From the NCBI RefSeq assembly GCF_900105355.1, contig NZ_FNSC01000001.1, forward strand, positions 3,720,001 through 3,784,000: a DNA stretch of 64,000 nucleotides. Direction: 5' to 3'. Made by a program: the position numbers and the translations under genes. This stretch comes from Pseudomonas anguilliseptica. GTDB taxonomy: Bacteria; Pseudomonadota; Gammaproteobacteria; Pseudomonadales; Pseudomonadaceae. Below the pieces are notes generated by a model. The model had not been told where the DNA came from and ran no database searches. It saw nothing but the letters and a program-made list of their open reading frames with translations. Shown here piece after piece: positions 33,906 to 42,456 of the stretch (position 1 is its first letter; each line of letters begins with the position of its first letter).

Positions 33906-35097
33906 GGAAACCCTGAAGAAGACTTCCTGAATTTGGCAAAATACCTGAACTCCACCCGCCGAGTTTTCCGATGAAGCAGATGACCTTCGCCGACGCCGAG
34001 TACGCCGGCAAGCGCAAGCAAACCCGCAAAGAGCTGTTCCTGATCGAGATGGATCAGGTTGTGCCGTGGAAGGGTTTGATTGCCTTGATCGAACCGCATT
34101 ACCCCAAGGGTGAAGGCGGACGTCCAGCCTATCCGCTGATGGCGATGTTACGGGTTCATTTGATGCAGAACTGGTTCGGCTACAGCGACCCGGCGATGGA
34201 GGAGGCTCTGTACGAGACCACCATCCTGCGCCAGTTTGCGGGTCTGAGCCTGGAGCGCATTCCCGACGAAACCACCATCCTCAACTTCCGCCGATTGCTG
34301 GAGAAACACGAACTGGCTGCGGGCATCTTGGCCGTCATCAATGGCTATTTGGGTGACCGCGGTTTGTCATTGCGCCAAGGCACCATCGTCGATGCCACGC
34401 TGATCAATGCGCCGAGTTCGACCAAGAACAAGGACGGTAAGCGTGACCCGGAAATGCACCAGACCAAGAAGGGAAACCAGTATTACTTCGGCATGAAGGC
34501 GCACATCGGCGTCGATGACGAGTCGGGTTTAGTGCATAGCGTGGTCGGCACGGCAGCCAATGTTGCAGACGTTACTCAGGTCGACAAGCTGCTACACGGC
34601 AAAGAAAACATGGTGGGTGCCGACGCGGGTTACACCGGCGTAGAGAAGCGGCCAGAACATGAAGGCCGTGAAGTGATCTGGCAGATCGCAGCCCGCCGCA
34701 GTACGTACAACACGTTGAGTAAGCGCAGCGCGCTGTACAAAGCCAAGCGCAAGATCGAGAAGGCCAAGGCGCAAGTTCGCGCCAAGGTCGAGCACCCGTT
34801 CCGGGTGATCAAGCGTCAGTTCGGTTATGTGAAGACGCGTTTCCGTGGCCTGGCCAAAAACACCGCACAACTGGTAACGCTGTTCGCCCTGTCGAACCTG
34901 TGGATGGCCCGTCGACATTTGCTGACGAATGCAGGAGAGGTGCGCCTGTAATGTGGGAAATGACCGCTGCGAGGTGCTCGCGGCGGCCAGAAACACCGAA
35001 ATGAGCGGATGACTTGATCGTTTTTGATCAGTTTTCCGCTTTCAAAATCAGCGGAGGCTGAAGTTGACCGGAAATACAGGGCTACTTCAGACCATCC
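33906..35097 (+). mobile_element. IS5-family insertion sequence, copy 2
   Basis: 1192 bp from GGAAACCCTGAAG to CTTCAGACCATCC, flanked by the 4-bp duplication CTAA (33902-33905 and 35098-35101). It sits exactly between the ATP-grasp stop and the alpha-E start. Its last 257 bp are identical to those of copy 3. Confidence 0.93.
33971..34951 (+). CDS. IS5-family transposase (copy 2)
   Basis: 326 residues, same start (MKQMTFADAEYAG) and same DDE residues as copy 1 (Asp141, Asp218, Glu274). It differs from the other copies mainly at 236-260 (ARRSTYNTLSKRSALYKAK) and in GKENMVGADAGYTG. The frame is intact. It is read in the same direction as the interrupted operon, so read-through from or through the IS could still reach the alpha-E gene. 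Confidence 0.95.
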   Translation: MKQMTFADAEYAGKRKQTRKELFLIEMDQVVPWKGLIALIEPHYPKGEGGRPAYPLMAMLRVHLMQNWFGYSDPAMEEALYETTILRQFAGLSLERIPDETTILNFRRLLEKHELAAGILAVINGYLGDRGLSLRQGTIVDATLINAPSSTKNKDGKRDPEMHQTKKGNQYYFGMKAHIGVDDESGLVHSVVGTAANVADVTQVDKLLHGKENMVGADAGYTGVEKRPEHEGREVIWQIAARRSTYNTLSKRSALYKAKRKIEKAKAQVRAKVEHPFRVIKRQFGYVKTRFRGLAKNTAQLVTLFALSNLWMARRHLLTNAGEVRL

Positions 35098-35103
35098 CTA
35101 ACC

Positions 35104-36054
35104 ATGCTTTCAAGAACTGCCTCTGATCTGTACTGGATGTCGCGTTACCTGGAGCGCGCGGAAAACCTCGCGCGCATGCTTGAAGTCAGCTATTCGCTGT
35201 CGCTGATGCCACAGGACGGCCGTGGCGATGGCCTGGAAGAACTGGCCCTGCCTCTGCTGATTACTGGCACCCTGGACGATTACCTAGAGCGCCACGGCCC
35301 GCTGCACGCCGAGCGCATGCTGCACTTCTTCGCCCTTGATGCGACCAACCCGGCGAGCATCTACTGCTGCCTGCAGGCCGCGCGCAGCAATGCCCACGCC
35401 GTGCGTGGGCGGATCACCGCCGACATGTGGGAAAACATCAACGCCACCTGGCTGGAAATCCACGGCATCGCCCAGCAAGGCCTGAGCCGCTATGGCATCA
35501 GTCGCTTCTGCGAATGGGTCAAGGAGCGCTCGCACCTGTTCCGTGGCGCCACCTTCGGCACCATCATGCGCGGCGATCCGTACCGTTTTATCCGCCTGGG
35601 CACCTTTATCGAGCGCGCCGACAACACCTTGCGCCTGCTCGATGCACGTTATGAAATGCTTGGCGAAGACATCGACGAAGTCGACGGCCGCCCCGCACGC
35701 AGCTACTACCAGTGGACCGCACTGCTGCGCGCGCTCTCCTCATTTGAGGCGTTTGCCGAGATCTACCGTGGCTCGCCCGGCACGCGCAAAGTCTCCGAGT
35801 TGTTGCTACTACGTGCCGACGTGCCGCGCTCACTGCGTGCCTGTATGGACGAACTCAACCTGATGCTCGCCAGCCTGCCCGGCGACAACGGCCGCCCGGC
35901 CCAACGCCTGGCCGCCGAACTGGAAGCGCGGCTGCGCTACACCAGTATTGAAGAAGTGCTCGACGAGGGTCTGCACGCCTGGCTCACCGATTTCATCCTG
36001 CTGGTTCGCCAGCTGGGCCAAGCCATCCAAAGTTCCTACCTGGAGGTCGCATGA
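35104..36054 (+). CDS. Alpha-E domain protein (DUF403)
   Basis: 316 residues, all-helical, family-typical: MLSRTASDLYWMSRYLERAE at the start, TFGTIMRGDPYRFIRLGTFIERADNT (in part) and YYQWTALLRALSSFEAF in the middle. It belongs with circularly permuted ATP-grasp and transglutaminase-like partners in predicted peptide-forming or amidoligase operons. The ATG at 35104 was originally six bases after GGAGGG at the end of the ATP-grasp gene; the IS has moved that site 1.2 kb away, and only GACCATCCCTAACC now precedes the start, so translation is probably weak. The stop overlaps the next start (ATGA). Confidence 0.9.
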   Translation: MLSRTASDLYWMSRYLERAENLARMLEVSYSLSLMPQDGRGDGLEELALPLLITGTLDDYLERHGPLHAERMLHFFALDATNPASIYCCLQAARSNAHAVRGRITADMWENINATWLEIHGIAQQGLSRYGISRFCEWVKERSHLFRGATFGTIMRGDPYRFIRLGTFIERADNTLRLLDARYEMLGEDIDEVDGRPARSYYQWTALLRALSSFEAFAEIYRGSPGTRKVSELLLLRADVPRSLRACMDELNLMLASLPGDNGRPAQRLAAELEARLRYTSIEEVLDEGLHAWLTDFILLVRQLGQAIQSSYLEVA

Positions 36055-36743
36055 GACTGTCAATCAGCCACGACACCACCTATCACTATGAAGATCAGGT
36101 GCGCACCAGCATCCAGTACCTGCGCATGACCCCGCACGACAGCGAGCGCCAGCAGGTGCTCAGCTGGCAGTTGACCCTGCCGCGCCCGGTGCGCGCGCAG
36201 CTCGACCCTTACGGCAATATCCTGCATGTGCTGACCATGGATGAGCCGCACGAATCCATCGTCATCGGCGCCCGTGGCCAGGTGGAGATCGACGAGGCGC
36301 GCGAAGCCGAACACGAAAGCCAGTCGGCGCTGCCGTTTCTGCGTTTCACTCGCCTGACCGAAGCCGATGAAGCCTTGCGCGAATTTGCCAAGCTGCAGAG
36401 CCGCAGCCGCCCGGACCGCAGCGGCCTGATCGACCTGATGCATGCCTTCCTGGCCTGTGCGCGCAGCCTGGGCATTCCGGCGCGTTATGTCTCGGGCTAT
36501 CTGTTTACCGACAGCGAAGACCACCTGGCCAGTCACGCCTGGGCCGAAGCCTGGCTGGATGACGCCTGGTACAGCTTTGACGTGACCAACTGTCTGGCCA
36601 AGCCGGAGCGGCATTTGAAGTTGGCCGTGGGCCTGGATTATCTGGATGCCTGCCCGGTGCGCGGCATGCGCCGGGGTGGTGGCATTGAGCAGATGCATGC
36701 GCAGGTGGAGGTTGTGCCGCTGGTGCGGGTGCAACAGCAATAG
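36051..36743 (+). CDS. Transglutaminase-like protein, apparently missing the catalytic Cys segment
   Basis: 230 residues. An N-terminal bacterial transglutaminase-type domain (MRLSISHDTTYHYEDQVRTS) and a transglutaminase core with His162 (ASHAWAEAWL) and Asp177 (YSFDVTN) are present. Family members are about 265-270 residues and carry a GVCQDH-type Cys motif shortly before FLACARSLGIPARYVSGY. Here GLIDLMHA joins directly to FLACARSLG at residue 132/133, so roughly 35-40 residues with the Cys seem to be deleted in frame. It starts within the alpha-E stop (ATGA). A proteasome-like protease gene that often follows is absent. Confidence 0.82.
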   Translation: MRLSISHDTTYHYEDQVRTSIQYLRMTPHDSERQQVLSWQLTLPRPVRAQLDPYGNILHVLTMDEPHESIVIGARGQVEIDEAREAEHESQSALPFLRFTRLTEADEALREFAKLQSRSRPDRSGLIDLMHAFLACARSLGIPARYVSGYLFTDSEDHLASHAWAEAWLDDAWYSFDVTNCLAKPERHLKLAVGLDYLDACPVRGMRRGGGIEQMHAQVEVVPLVRVQQQ

Positions 36744-36760
36744 CAATAGCTTTTGAAGCC

Positions 36761-36789
36761 CCCTCTGCCCGCTTGCGGGAGAGGGTTTT
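36761..36789 (+). terminator. Terminator after the transglutaminase-like gene
   Basis: CCCTCTGCCCGC and GCGGGAGAGGG pair with one bulge and are followed by TTTTA. The sequence onward to 37008 holds a lone GTAGGGTGGGTTAG half-element near 36828 and no gene that I can see. Confidence 0.6.
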
Positions 36790-37008
36790 AGAGAGTACGA
36801 AACAGGCCTTGAATGAAGCCTGCTTCGTAGGGTGGGTTAGTGGCGCTGATCCGAGATTGATGGTTCAGCTCGGAGCTTGATAGCCACAACAGAGCGAAGC
36901 AAGAGAAAGTGACTCGCCGTAAAGGCGAAAAGCGTCAGTCCAGTCGATCAAGATGTTTTGTGAAGTGATGCTAGAGGAAAAGAAGTGTTGCCACCCTCCG
37001 TGAAGCCT

Positions 37009-37818
37009 TCAAGGCTGCACCTTCCTCCCCACCATATGCCCCAAATACTCAACCAATTCCTCCAATTTCTTGTCACTCAACACCTCAACCGCAAATCCCG
37101 GCATCTTGCCCTGCGGCCAGCGCCGTAAGCTCTGTGGGTCGCGGATATAGCGGGTTAGAAAGTCGCCACTGAAATACTCGGTCGGGTTGTGCGGAATATT
37201 CAGATCCGGGCCGAATTGCGAGTCGCCTGCGCCATTCAGGCGATGGCAGGCCATGCAGTTCTTCTGGTACTGGGCAAACCCTGCCTGCACCGCTGGGCTG
37301 GCGTCGGCGGCTGGCAGTAGCTGCGGGAAGCGCTGCGCCACTGGGGCCAGTTTGCGGATGGTGGCCAGCTGGAATGGCCACTGTTCCGGGCCGATCTGGC
37401 TAGCGGCTGGGTTTTGCCAGACGAGATAGAACGGCCCGGCGCTGGGTTTGCCGTTGCCGAGGGCCGGCCAGGGCTGCGCCGGGTCTTCGATGGCCAGCCA
37501 GGCTTGGCTGCCGGTTTGGCTGAGTGCGGGGGCGGCGGAGAGTTCGGCGGCAAAGCCGTCGCTGGCCACCAGTTGCAGGTGATCACCCGGCTGCACACCC
37601 TCCAGCAGAGCGGCCAACGGCACGGCGCGGTAGCGCATGCTGCGTTTATAGCTGACGTCGTCGCTGATCTCGACGCTTTGCGCCTGTGGGTGGGCGAGCA
37701 GTTGGGCACTGCTCAGGCGCTGGCTGCCGTTGCCCAGTTCCAGGGTCAGTTCGGCGGCGTGCAGGTGGCTGAAGGGTCGGAGGGCGAGCAGGGTGATGCA
37801 GAGCGCGCGTTTGTTCAA
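37009..37818 (-). CDS. Periplasmic c-type cytochrome with N-terminal Moco-like domain
   Basis: 269 residues with a signal peptide (about residues 1-21). The first half (22-150) resembles the substrate-side of molybdopterin/sulfite-oxidase-like domains (RAVPLAALLEGVQPGDHL, FYLVWQNP) but no cofactor Cys is evident. The second half is a mono-haem cytochrome c with C188MACH192 and a distal Met in GKMPGF. It is likely a periplasmic electron carrier. It overlaps the upstream rhodanese gene by four bases (ATGA), suggesting a joint role in sulfur-compound metabolism; this is inference. Confidence 0.82.
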   Translation of the reverse strand: MNKRALCITLLALRPFSHLHAAELTLELGNGSQRLSSAQLLAHPQAQSVEISDDVSYKRSMRYRAVPLAALLEGVQPGDHLQLVASDGFAAELSAAPALSQTGSQAWLAIEDPAQPWPALGNGKPSAGPFYLVWQNPAASQIGPEQWPFQLATIRKLAPVAQRFPQLLPAADASPAVQAGFAQYQKNCMACHRLNGAGDSQFGPDLNIPHNPTEYFSGDFLTRYIRDPQSLRRWPQGKMPGFAVEVLSDKKLEELVEYLGHMVGRKVQP

Positions 37819-38174
37819 TCCTGCGACTCCAGGGCGAGTTTCAGTTCGTCATAGCCGCCGGCATTGATCAGATTGCTGTAGCCCATGGCGCGCAGGTTTT
37901 CTTCGGCGATGCCGGAACGGCGGCCGCTGCGGCAGTAGAGGATGATCGGCGTGTCCTTGTCTGGGGCGATGGCGCTGATGCGGTTGGCGATCTGTTCGTG
38001 CTCGATCTGTTCGGCACCGGGCAATGCGCCGGCGGCAAACTCATCGGCGGTGCGTACATCGATCAGCACGCTTTCCGGTGATTGCAGGGCGACAACAGCG
38101 GCGCTGAGTTCGGCTTCGCCGGCCAACAGAGGCAGGCTGACCAGCAGGCCGAGGGTGGTAAATAGGGTGCGCAT
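37815..38174 (-). CDS. Periplasmic rhodanese-like protein
   Basis: 119 residues: a signal peptide (MRTLFTTLGLLVSLPLLAG) and a single rhodanese domain. VLIDVRTADEFAAGALPGA is the typical entry, and the active-site loop is ILYCRSGRRSGIAEE with the catalytic Cys near residue 80. It would transfer sulfane sulfur or act as a sulfur carrier in the periplasm. It is the first gene of a two-gene operon with the cytochrome c gene (ATGA overlap). Confidence 0.88.
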   Translation of the reverse strand: MRTLFTTLGLLVSLPLLAGEAELSAAVVALQSPESVLIDVRTADEFAAGALPGAEQIEHEQIANRISAIAPDKDTPIILYCRSGRRSGIAEENLRAMGYSNLINAGGYDELKLALESQD

Positions 38175-38296
38175 GGCGTGCTCCTTGGGGTGATTGAAAT
38201 CACCCTAGCACAGGCGCCAGCTTTCAAGCAGTTGCGGGGTTGTGCTGCCGCTGCCGGCTCACTCCACGGTGGCAGGCAGGGCAGGAAATCAGGGGG

Positions 38297-38392
38297 TTAG
38301 CTGACCAAGCGGGTCAGGTTGGGAATAATCAGAATGACGGTGGTGGCAAACACAATCATGCCTGCCTGACGCATTTTCACTGGATTGAACAT
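38297..38392 (-). CDS. 31-residue single-TM membrane peptide
   Basis: MFNPVKMRQAGMIVFATTVI leads into LIIPNLTRLVS: a short basic head, one hydrophobic helix (about 10-25) and a polar end. ATG is at 38392-38390; only a weak AAGG lies upstream. It is in a 670-base gap between the rhodanese and thiolase genes. The balanced sequence suggests a real small protein, but no family is recognised. Confidence 0.45.
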   Translation of the reverse strand: MFNPVKMRQAGMIVFATTVILIIPNLTRLVS

Positions 38393-38846
38393 GGCGGTTG
38401 GCCTTGTTGTTTTTTGCGGGTGGTCGTCGCTGTCCTGCTCAATATGCGGATGCGACGCCACGCCTCGTGTTGATCATTCAAGCCGTCCCGGCAAAACCCG
38501 GCGACGACGCCTACAGCAGCCGACCTGCACACTATTTGCCGGGGCTTGATTCAACTGTAGGGGCGTGCAGCCCCTGGCTATAGACGTCTTGATTACTAAG
38601 GTACGTGGGTTAGTTGCCTGTGGTTATGACGCGGGCTCCGCCACAGGCAAGCAGACCTTGAACTAGACGCGCTTGTTGGCCTTCACCCAGTGATTGACCG
38701 TTTGTCTGAGCTGAGCGGTCAATAGGCCTGAGCACTTCGGTCATTGAGACTCACCCCGCCCGGCGTATGGTAGGCGCACTCAACAAAAACAGGCGTGGGC
38801 CCCACCTGCGCCATCAGCCACCCTCCATTGGAAGTCTGAGGACGCC
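38393..38846. other. Intergenic region with two hairpins upstream of the thiolase gene
   Basis: AGGGGC/GCCCCT pairs near 38560-38577, and TTGCCTGTGG at 38614-38623 pairs perfectly with CCACAGGCAA at 38641-38650 across a 17-base loop. Neither is followed by a T tract. The region presumably holds the thiolase promoter; no gene is seen. Confidence 0.4.
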
Positions 38847-40052
38847 ATGACCGAAGCATTTATTTTCGATGCAGTGCGCACGCCCCGCGGCAAGGGCAAG
38901 AAGGATGGGGCGCTGTACAGCGTCAAGCCTGTCGACCTGATCGCCGGCCTGCTCAAGGCCCTGCAAGCGCGCAATAACCTGGACACCAGCCAGGTCGATG
39001 ACATCGTGCTCGGCTGTGTAACGCCGGTGGGTGATCAGGGCGCGGACATCGCCAAAACGGCCGCCATGGTCGCCGATTGGGATGTCAGCGTGTCCGGCGT
39101 GCAGCTCAACCGTTTCTGCGCCTCGGGCCTGGAAGCAGTGAACATGGGCGCGATGAAGGTGCGTTCCGGTTTCGAGGATCTGGTGGTTGTCGGCGGCGTC
39201 GAGTCGATGTCGCGCATTCCCATGGGCTCCGACGGCGGCGCCTGGGTGATGGATCCGGCGACCAATATGCACACCCACTTCACCCCGCAGGGTATCGGCG
39301 CCGATTTGATCGCCACCCTGGAAGGCTTTAGCCGCACGGATGTGGACAGCTTCGCCCTGCGCTCGCAGCAGAAGGCTGCCCGCGCTAGCAAGGACGGCTC
39401 GTTCAGCAAATCACTGATTCCGGTAGCCGACCAGAACGGCATCGTTCTGCTCGACCACGATGAGTTTATCCGTGGTGAATCCACCCTCGAAGGCCTGGGC
39501 AAACTCAAGCCAAGCTTCGAGATGATGGGCCAGATGGGCTTCGACAGCACCGCGCTGCGTGTCTACAGCCATGTCGAGCAGATCAACCACGTACACACCC
39601 CGGGCAACAGCTCGGGTATCGTCGACGGTTCGGCCCTGATGCTTATCGGCAGCGCTGCCAAGGGCAAAGAGCTGGGCTTGAAGCCGCGTGCACGCATCGT
39701 CGCCACCGCTGTGACCAGTACCGACCCGACCATCATGCTTACCGGCCCGGCACCGGCCACCCGTAAGGCATTGGCCAAGGCTGGGCTGAACGTCAATGAC
39801 ATCGACCTGTTTGAGGTCAACGAGGCCTTCGCTTCGGTGGTGATGAAGTTTATGAAGGACATGGGCGTCAGCGAGGACAAGGTCAACGTCAACGGCGGCT
39901 CCATCGCCATGGGCCATCCGCTGGGTGCGACCGGTTGCGCCATCCTCGGCACCCTGATCGACGAGCTGGAGAAGCGCCAACTGCGCTACGGCCTGGCCAC
40001 CCTCTGTGTGGGCGGCGGTATGGGTATTGCCACCATCATCGAGCGAGTTTGA
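38847..40052 (+). CDS. Acetyl-CoA C-acyltransferase (FadA/AtoB-type thiolase)
   Basis: 401 residues. Thiolysis of 3-ketoacyl-CoA to acetyl-CoA and a shortened acyl-CoA. The nucleophile is Cys91 ([15 protein letters not shown]), the His is in [15 protein letters not shown] and the second Cys in [11 protein letters not shown]. It lies 112 bases upstream of the FadJ-like gene, with an inverted-repeat element in the gap, and together they form a beta-oxidation pair; P. aeruginosa has an equivalent pair distinct from fadBA, as I recall. The start ATG at 38847 follows GAGGAC. Confidence 0.92.
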   Translation: MTEAFIFDAVRTPRGKGKKDGALYSVKPVDLIAGLLKALQARNNLDTSQVDDIVLGCVTPVGDQGADIAKTAAMVADWDVSVSGVQLNRFCASGLEAVNMGAMKVRSGFEDLVVVGGVESMSRIPMGSDGGAWVMDPATNMHTHFTPQGIGADLIATLEGFSRTDVDSFALRSQQKAARASKDGSFSKSLIPVADQNGIVLLDHDEFIRGESTLEGLGKLKPSFEMMGQMGFDSTALRVYSHVEQINHVHTPGNSSGIVDGSALMLIGSAAKGKELGLKPRARIVATAVTSTDPTIMLTGPAPATRKALAKAGLNVNDIDLFEVNEAFASVVMKFMKDMGVSEDKVNVNGGSIAMGHPLGATGCAILGTLIDELEKRQLRYGLATLCVGGGMGIATIIERV

Positions 40053-40058
40053 CGTTTT

Positions 40059-40130
40059 GTAGGGTGGATGACGCTCGCTCATCCACCGCGCAGCCGGTGG
40101 GTGGAAACCTGTGTGGGTTTTCCACCCTAC
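40059..40130. repeat. 72-bp inverted-repeat element (GTAGGGTGGA family)
   Basis: Arms GTAGGGTGGA and TCCACCCTAC pair perfectly; inside, TCATCCACCG and CGGTGGGTGGA form a second pair. It lies in the thiolase-FadJ-like gap of the operon. Confidence 0.7.
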
Positions 40131-40164
40131 GAGGCTCTCACCGAGATTTGGGAAGTGAATAGAA

Positions 40165-42309
40165 ATGACTGACGCCATCCGTTACGAAAAAGGTGAGGAC
40201 AATATCGTCGTTCTGACCATGGACATGCCCGGCCAGAGCGCCAACACCATGAACGCGGTATACCGCGAGGCCATGGGCAAGATCGTCGAGCGCCTGGAAG
40301 CCGAGAAGGATTCCATTGCCGGGGTGATTGTCACCTCCGCGAAGAAGACCTTCTTCGCCGGCGGCGATTTGAATGAGCTGATCAAGGTGACCAAGGCCGA
40401 CGCGCCGGCCTTCTACCAGATGATCCTCAATATCAAGGGCCAACTGCGCCGCCTGGAGTGTCTGGGTAAGCCAGTAGTGGCTGCGATCAATGGCGCTGCT
40501 TTGGGCGGCGGCTGGGAAATTGCCCTGGCCTGCCACCACCGTGTCGCCCTGGACAGCTCCAGCATCCAGCTCGGTCTGCCGGAAGTGACTCTCGGCCTGC
40601 TGCCGGGCGGTGGCGGGGTGGTGCGTATGGTGCGCCTGCTTGGCTTGGAAAAGGCTCTGCCGTACTTGGCCGAAGGCAAGAAGGTTCGTCCCGATGCCGC
40701 GCTCAAGGCGGGCTTGATCCATGAGCTGGCTTCCGACAAGGATGACCTGCTGGCCAAGGCCCGCGCCTGGATCGCCGCCAACCCAGCGCCCAAACAGCCT
40801 TGGGATGTAGCCGGTTACAAGATCCCCGGCGGTACGCCATCCAGCCCCAACGTGGCGCAGATGCTGGCCATCGCGCCGAGCGTATTGCGCGACAAGACCA
40901 AGGGCTGCTTCCCTGCACCAGAGAAAATCATTTGCGCCGCCGTCGAGGGTGCCCAGGTCGACTTCGACACCGCGCAGATCATCGAGGCGCGCTACTTCAC
41001 CGAGCTGACCACCGGCCAGGTAGCGAAGAACATGATTGGCACCTTCTGGTTTCAGCTCAATGAAATCAATGCCGGCGGCTCGCGTCCACAGGGCTTCGCG
41101 CCTTACGTGACCAAGAAGGTCGGTGTGCTCGGTGCCGGCATGATGGGCGCCGGTATTGCCTACGTGTCGGCTGTGGCCGGTATCGAGGTGGTGCTCAAGG
41201 ACATCTCCATCGAAGCCGCTGAGAAGGGCAAGAGCTACTCGGCCAAGCTGCTGGAGAAAAAGGTCGGCCGTGGCCAGATGAGCGCCGAGAAGCGTGATGG
41301 CATCCTGGCGCGGATCAAACCCACCGTCAGTGACGCTGATTTCGAAGGCTGCGACCTGATTATCGAGGCGGTATTCGAGGATCGCGACCTCAAGGCCAAT
41401 GTTACCGCGGCGGCCGAACGTGCGGCGCTGGCGGATGCGGTGATTGCTTCCAATACCTCGACCCTGCCGATCACCGGCCTGGCCACGGCGGTGCAGAAGC
41501 AGGACAAGTTTATCGGCCTGCATTTCTTCAGCCCGGTGGACAAGATGCCGTTGGTGGAAATCATCAAGGGCGAGCACACCAGCGACGAGACCCTGGCGCG
41601 CGGCTTCGACTACGTCATGCAGATCAAGAAGACCCCGATCGTGGTCAACGACAGCCGCGGCTTCTTCACCTCGCGGGTGTTCGGCACCTTCACCAACGAA
41701 GGCCTGGCCATGCTCGGCGAAGGCGTAAGCGCGGCGATGATCGAGAACGAAGCGCGCAAGGCCGGCATGCCGGTCGGCCCGCTGGCGATCAGCGACGAAG
41801 TGTCGATGAGCCTGATGAACCATATCCGCCAGCAGACCATCAAGGACCTTGCTGCCGAGGGTAAGCAGATTCCCGCGCACCCGGCGTTTGCGGTGATCGA
41901 CATGATGCTCAACGAGTACAAGCGTCCGGGCAAGGCCGCTGGGGCTGGCTTTTACGATTACCCGGCGGGCGGCAAGAAGCACCTGTGGCCGGAGCTGAAA
42001 GCGCGCTTCGAGAAGCGTGATGCGCAGATATCGCAGATCGACGTGCGTGATCGCATCCTGTTTATCCAGGCCATCGAAACCGTGCGCTGCGTGGAAGAGG
42101 GCGTGCTCAAGTCGGTAGCGGACGCCAATATCGGCTCGATCATGGGCATCGGTTTTGCCGCCTGGAGCGGCGGCGCGCTGCAGTTTATCAACCAGTACGG
42201 GGTAAAGGACTTCGTCGCCCGCGCCCAGTACCTGGCTGAGCAGTACGGTGAACGCTTCCTACCACCGGCGTTGCTGCTGGAGAAGGCCGCGAAGAACCAG
42301 AGCTTTTAG
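40165..42309 (+). CDS. Bifunctional enoyl-CoA hydratase/3-hydroxyacyl-CoA dehydrogenase (FadJ/FadB-like)
   Basis: 714 residues, typical of FadJ/FadB. The N-terminal crotonase domain (about 1-280) has the oxyanion GAALGGGWEIALAC and the Glu region LGLPEVTLGLLPGGGG. The dehydrogenase part has the NAD site VGVLGAGMMGAGIAYVSA (near residue 320), the catalytic His in GLHFFSPVDKMPLVEI, and the C-terminal domain. It performs hydration and NAD-dependent oxidation of acyl-CoA intermediates for the thiolase encoded upstream. The ATG at 40165 follows GGGAAG at a distance of ten bases. A terminator follows. Confidence 0.93.
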   Translation: MTDAIRYEKGEDNIVVLTMDMPGQSANTMNAVYREAMGKIVERLEAEKDSIAGVIVTSAKKTFFAGGDLNELIKVTKADAPAFYQMILNIKGQLRRLECLGKPVVAAINGAALGGGWEIALACHHRVALDSSSIQLGLPEVTLGLLPGGGGVVRMVRLLGLEKALPYLAEGKKVRPDAALKAGLIHELASDKDDLLAKARAWIAANPAPKQPWDVAGYKIPGGTPSSPNVAQMLAIAPSVLRDKTKGCFPAPEKIICAAVEGAQVDFDTAQIIEARYFTELTTGQVAKNMIGTFWFQLNEINAGGSRPQGFAPYVTKKVGVLGAGMMGAGIAYVSAVAGIEVVLKDISIEAAEKGKSYSAKLLEKKVGRGQMSAEKRDGILARIKPTVSDADFEGCDLIIEAVFEDRDLKANVTAAAERAALADAVIASNTSTLPITGLATAVQKQDKFIGLHFFSPVDKMPLVEIIKGEHTSDETLARGFDYVMQIKKTPIVVNDSRGFFTSRVFGTFTNEGLAMLGEGVSAAMIENEARKAGMPVGPLAISDEVSMSLMNHIRQQTIKDLAAEGKQIPAHPAFAVIDMMLNEYKRPGKAAGAGFYDYPAGGKKHLWPELKARFEKRDAQISQIDVRDRILFIQAIETVRCVEEGVLKSVADANIGSIMGIGFAAWSGGALQFINQYGVKDFVARAQYLAEQYGERFLPPALLLEKAAKNQSF

Positions 42310-42336
42310 CGCTGTCGCGTTAAGGCTGAGGTACTG

Positions 42337-42366
42337 AAAACCGGCTCCCCGTGAGCCGGTTTTTTA
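42337..42366 (+). terminator. Terminator of the thiolase-FadJ-like operon
   Basis: AAAACCGGCTC and GAGCCGGTTTT pair around CCCCGT, followed by a T run. Confidence 0.85.
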
Positions 42367-42456
42367 TGGATTGTAATTTATGGAAAACCAGCCTGTTTAT
42401 GGCTACAGCACTAGACTGCTGCAACGACCACGGTGGTGTGGCGCAAGGGAGGTGTT

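Noticed and set aside
40138..41982. 614-codon open frame antisense to the FadJ-like gene
   Set aside because: It is a compositional shadow of a GC-rich gene: the plus-strand protein matches the family over its whole length, while the antisense product is rich in His, Arg and Gly with no domain.
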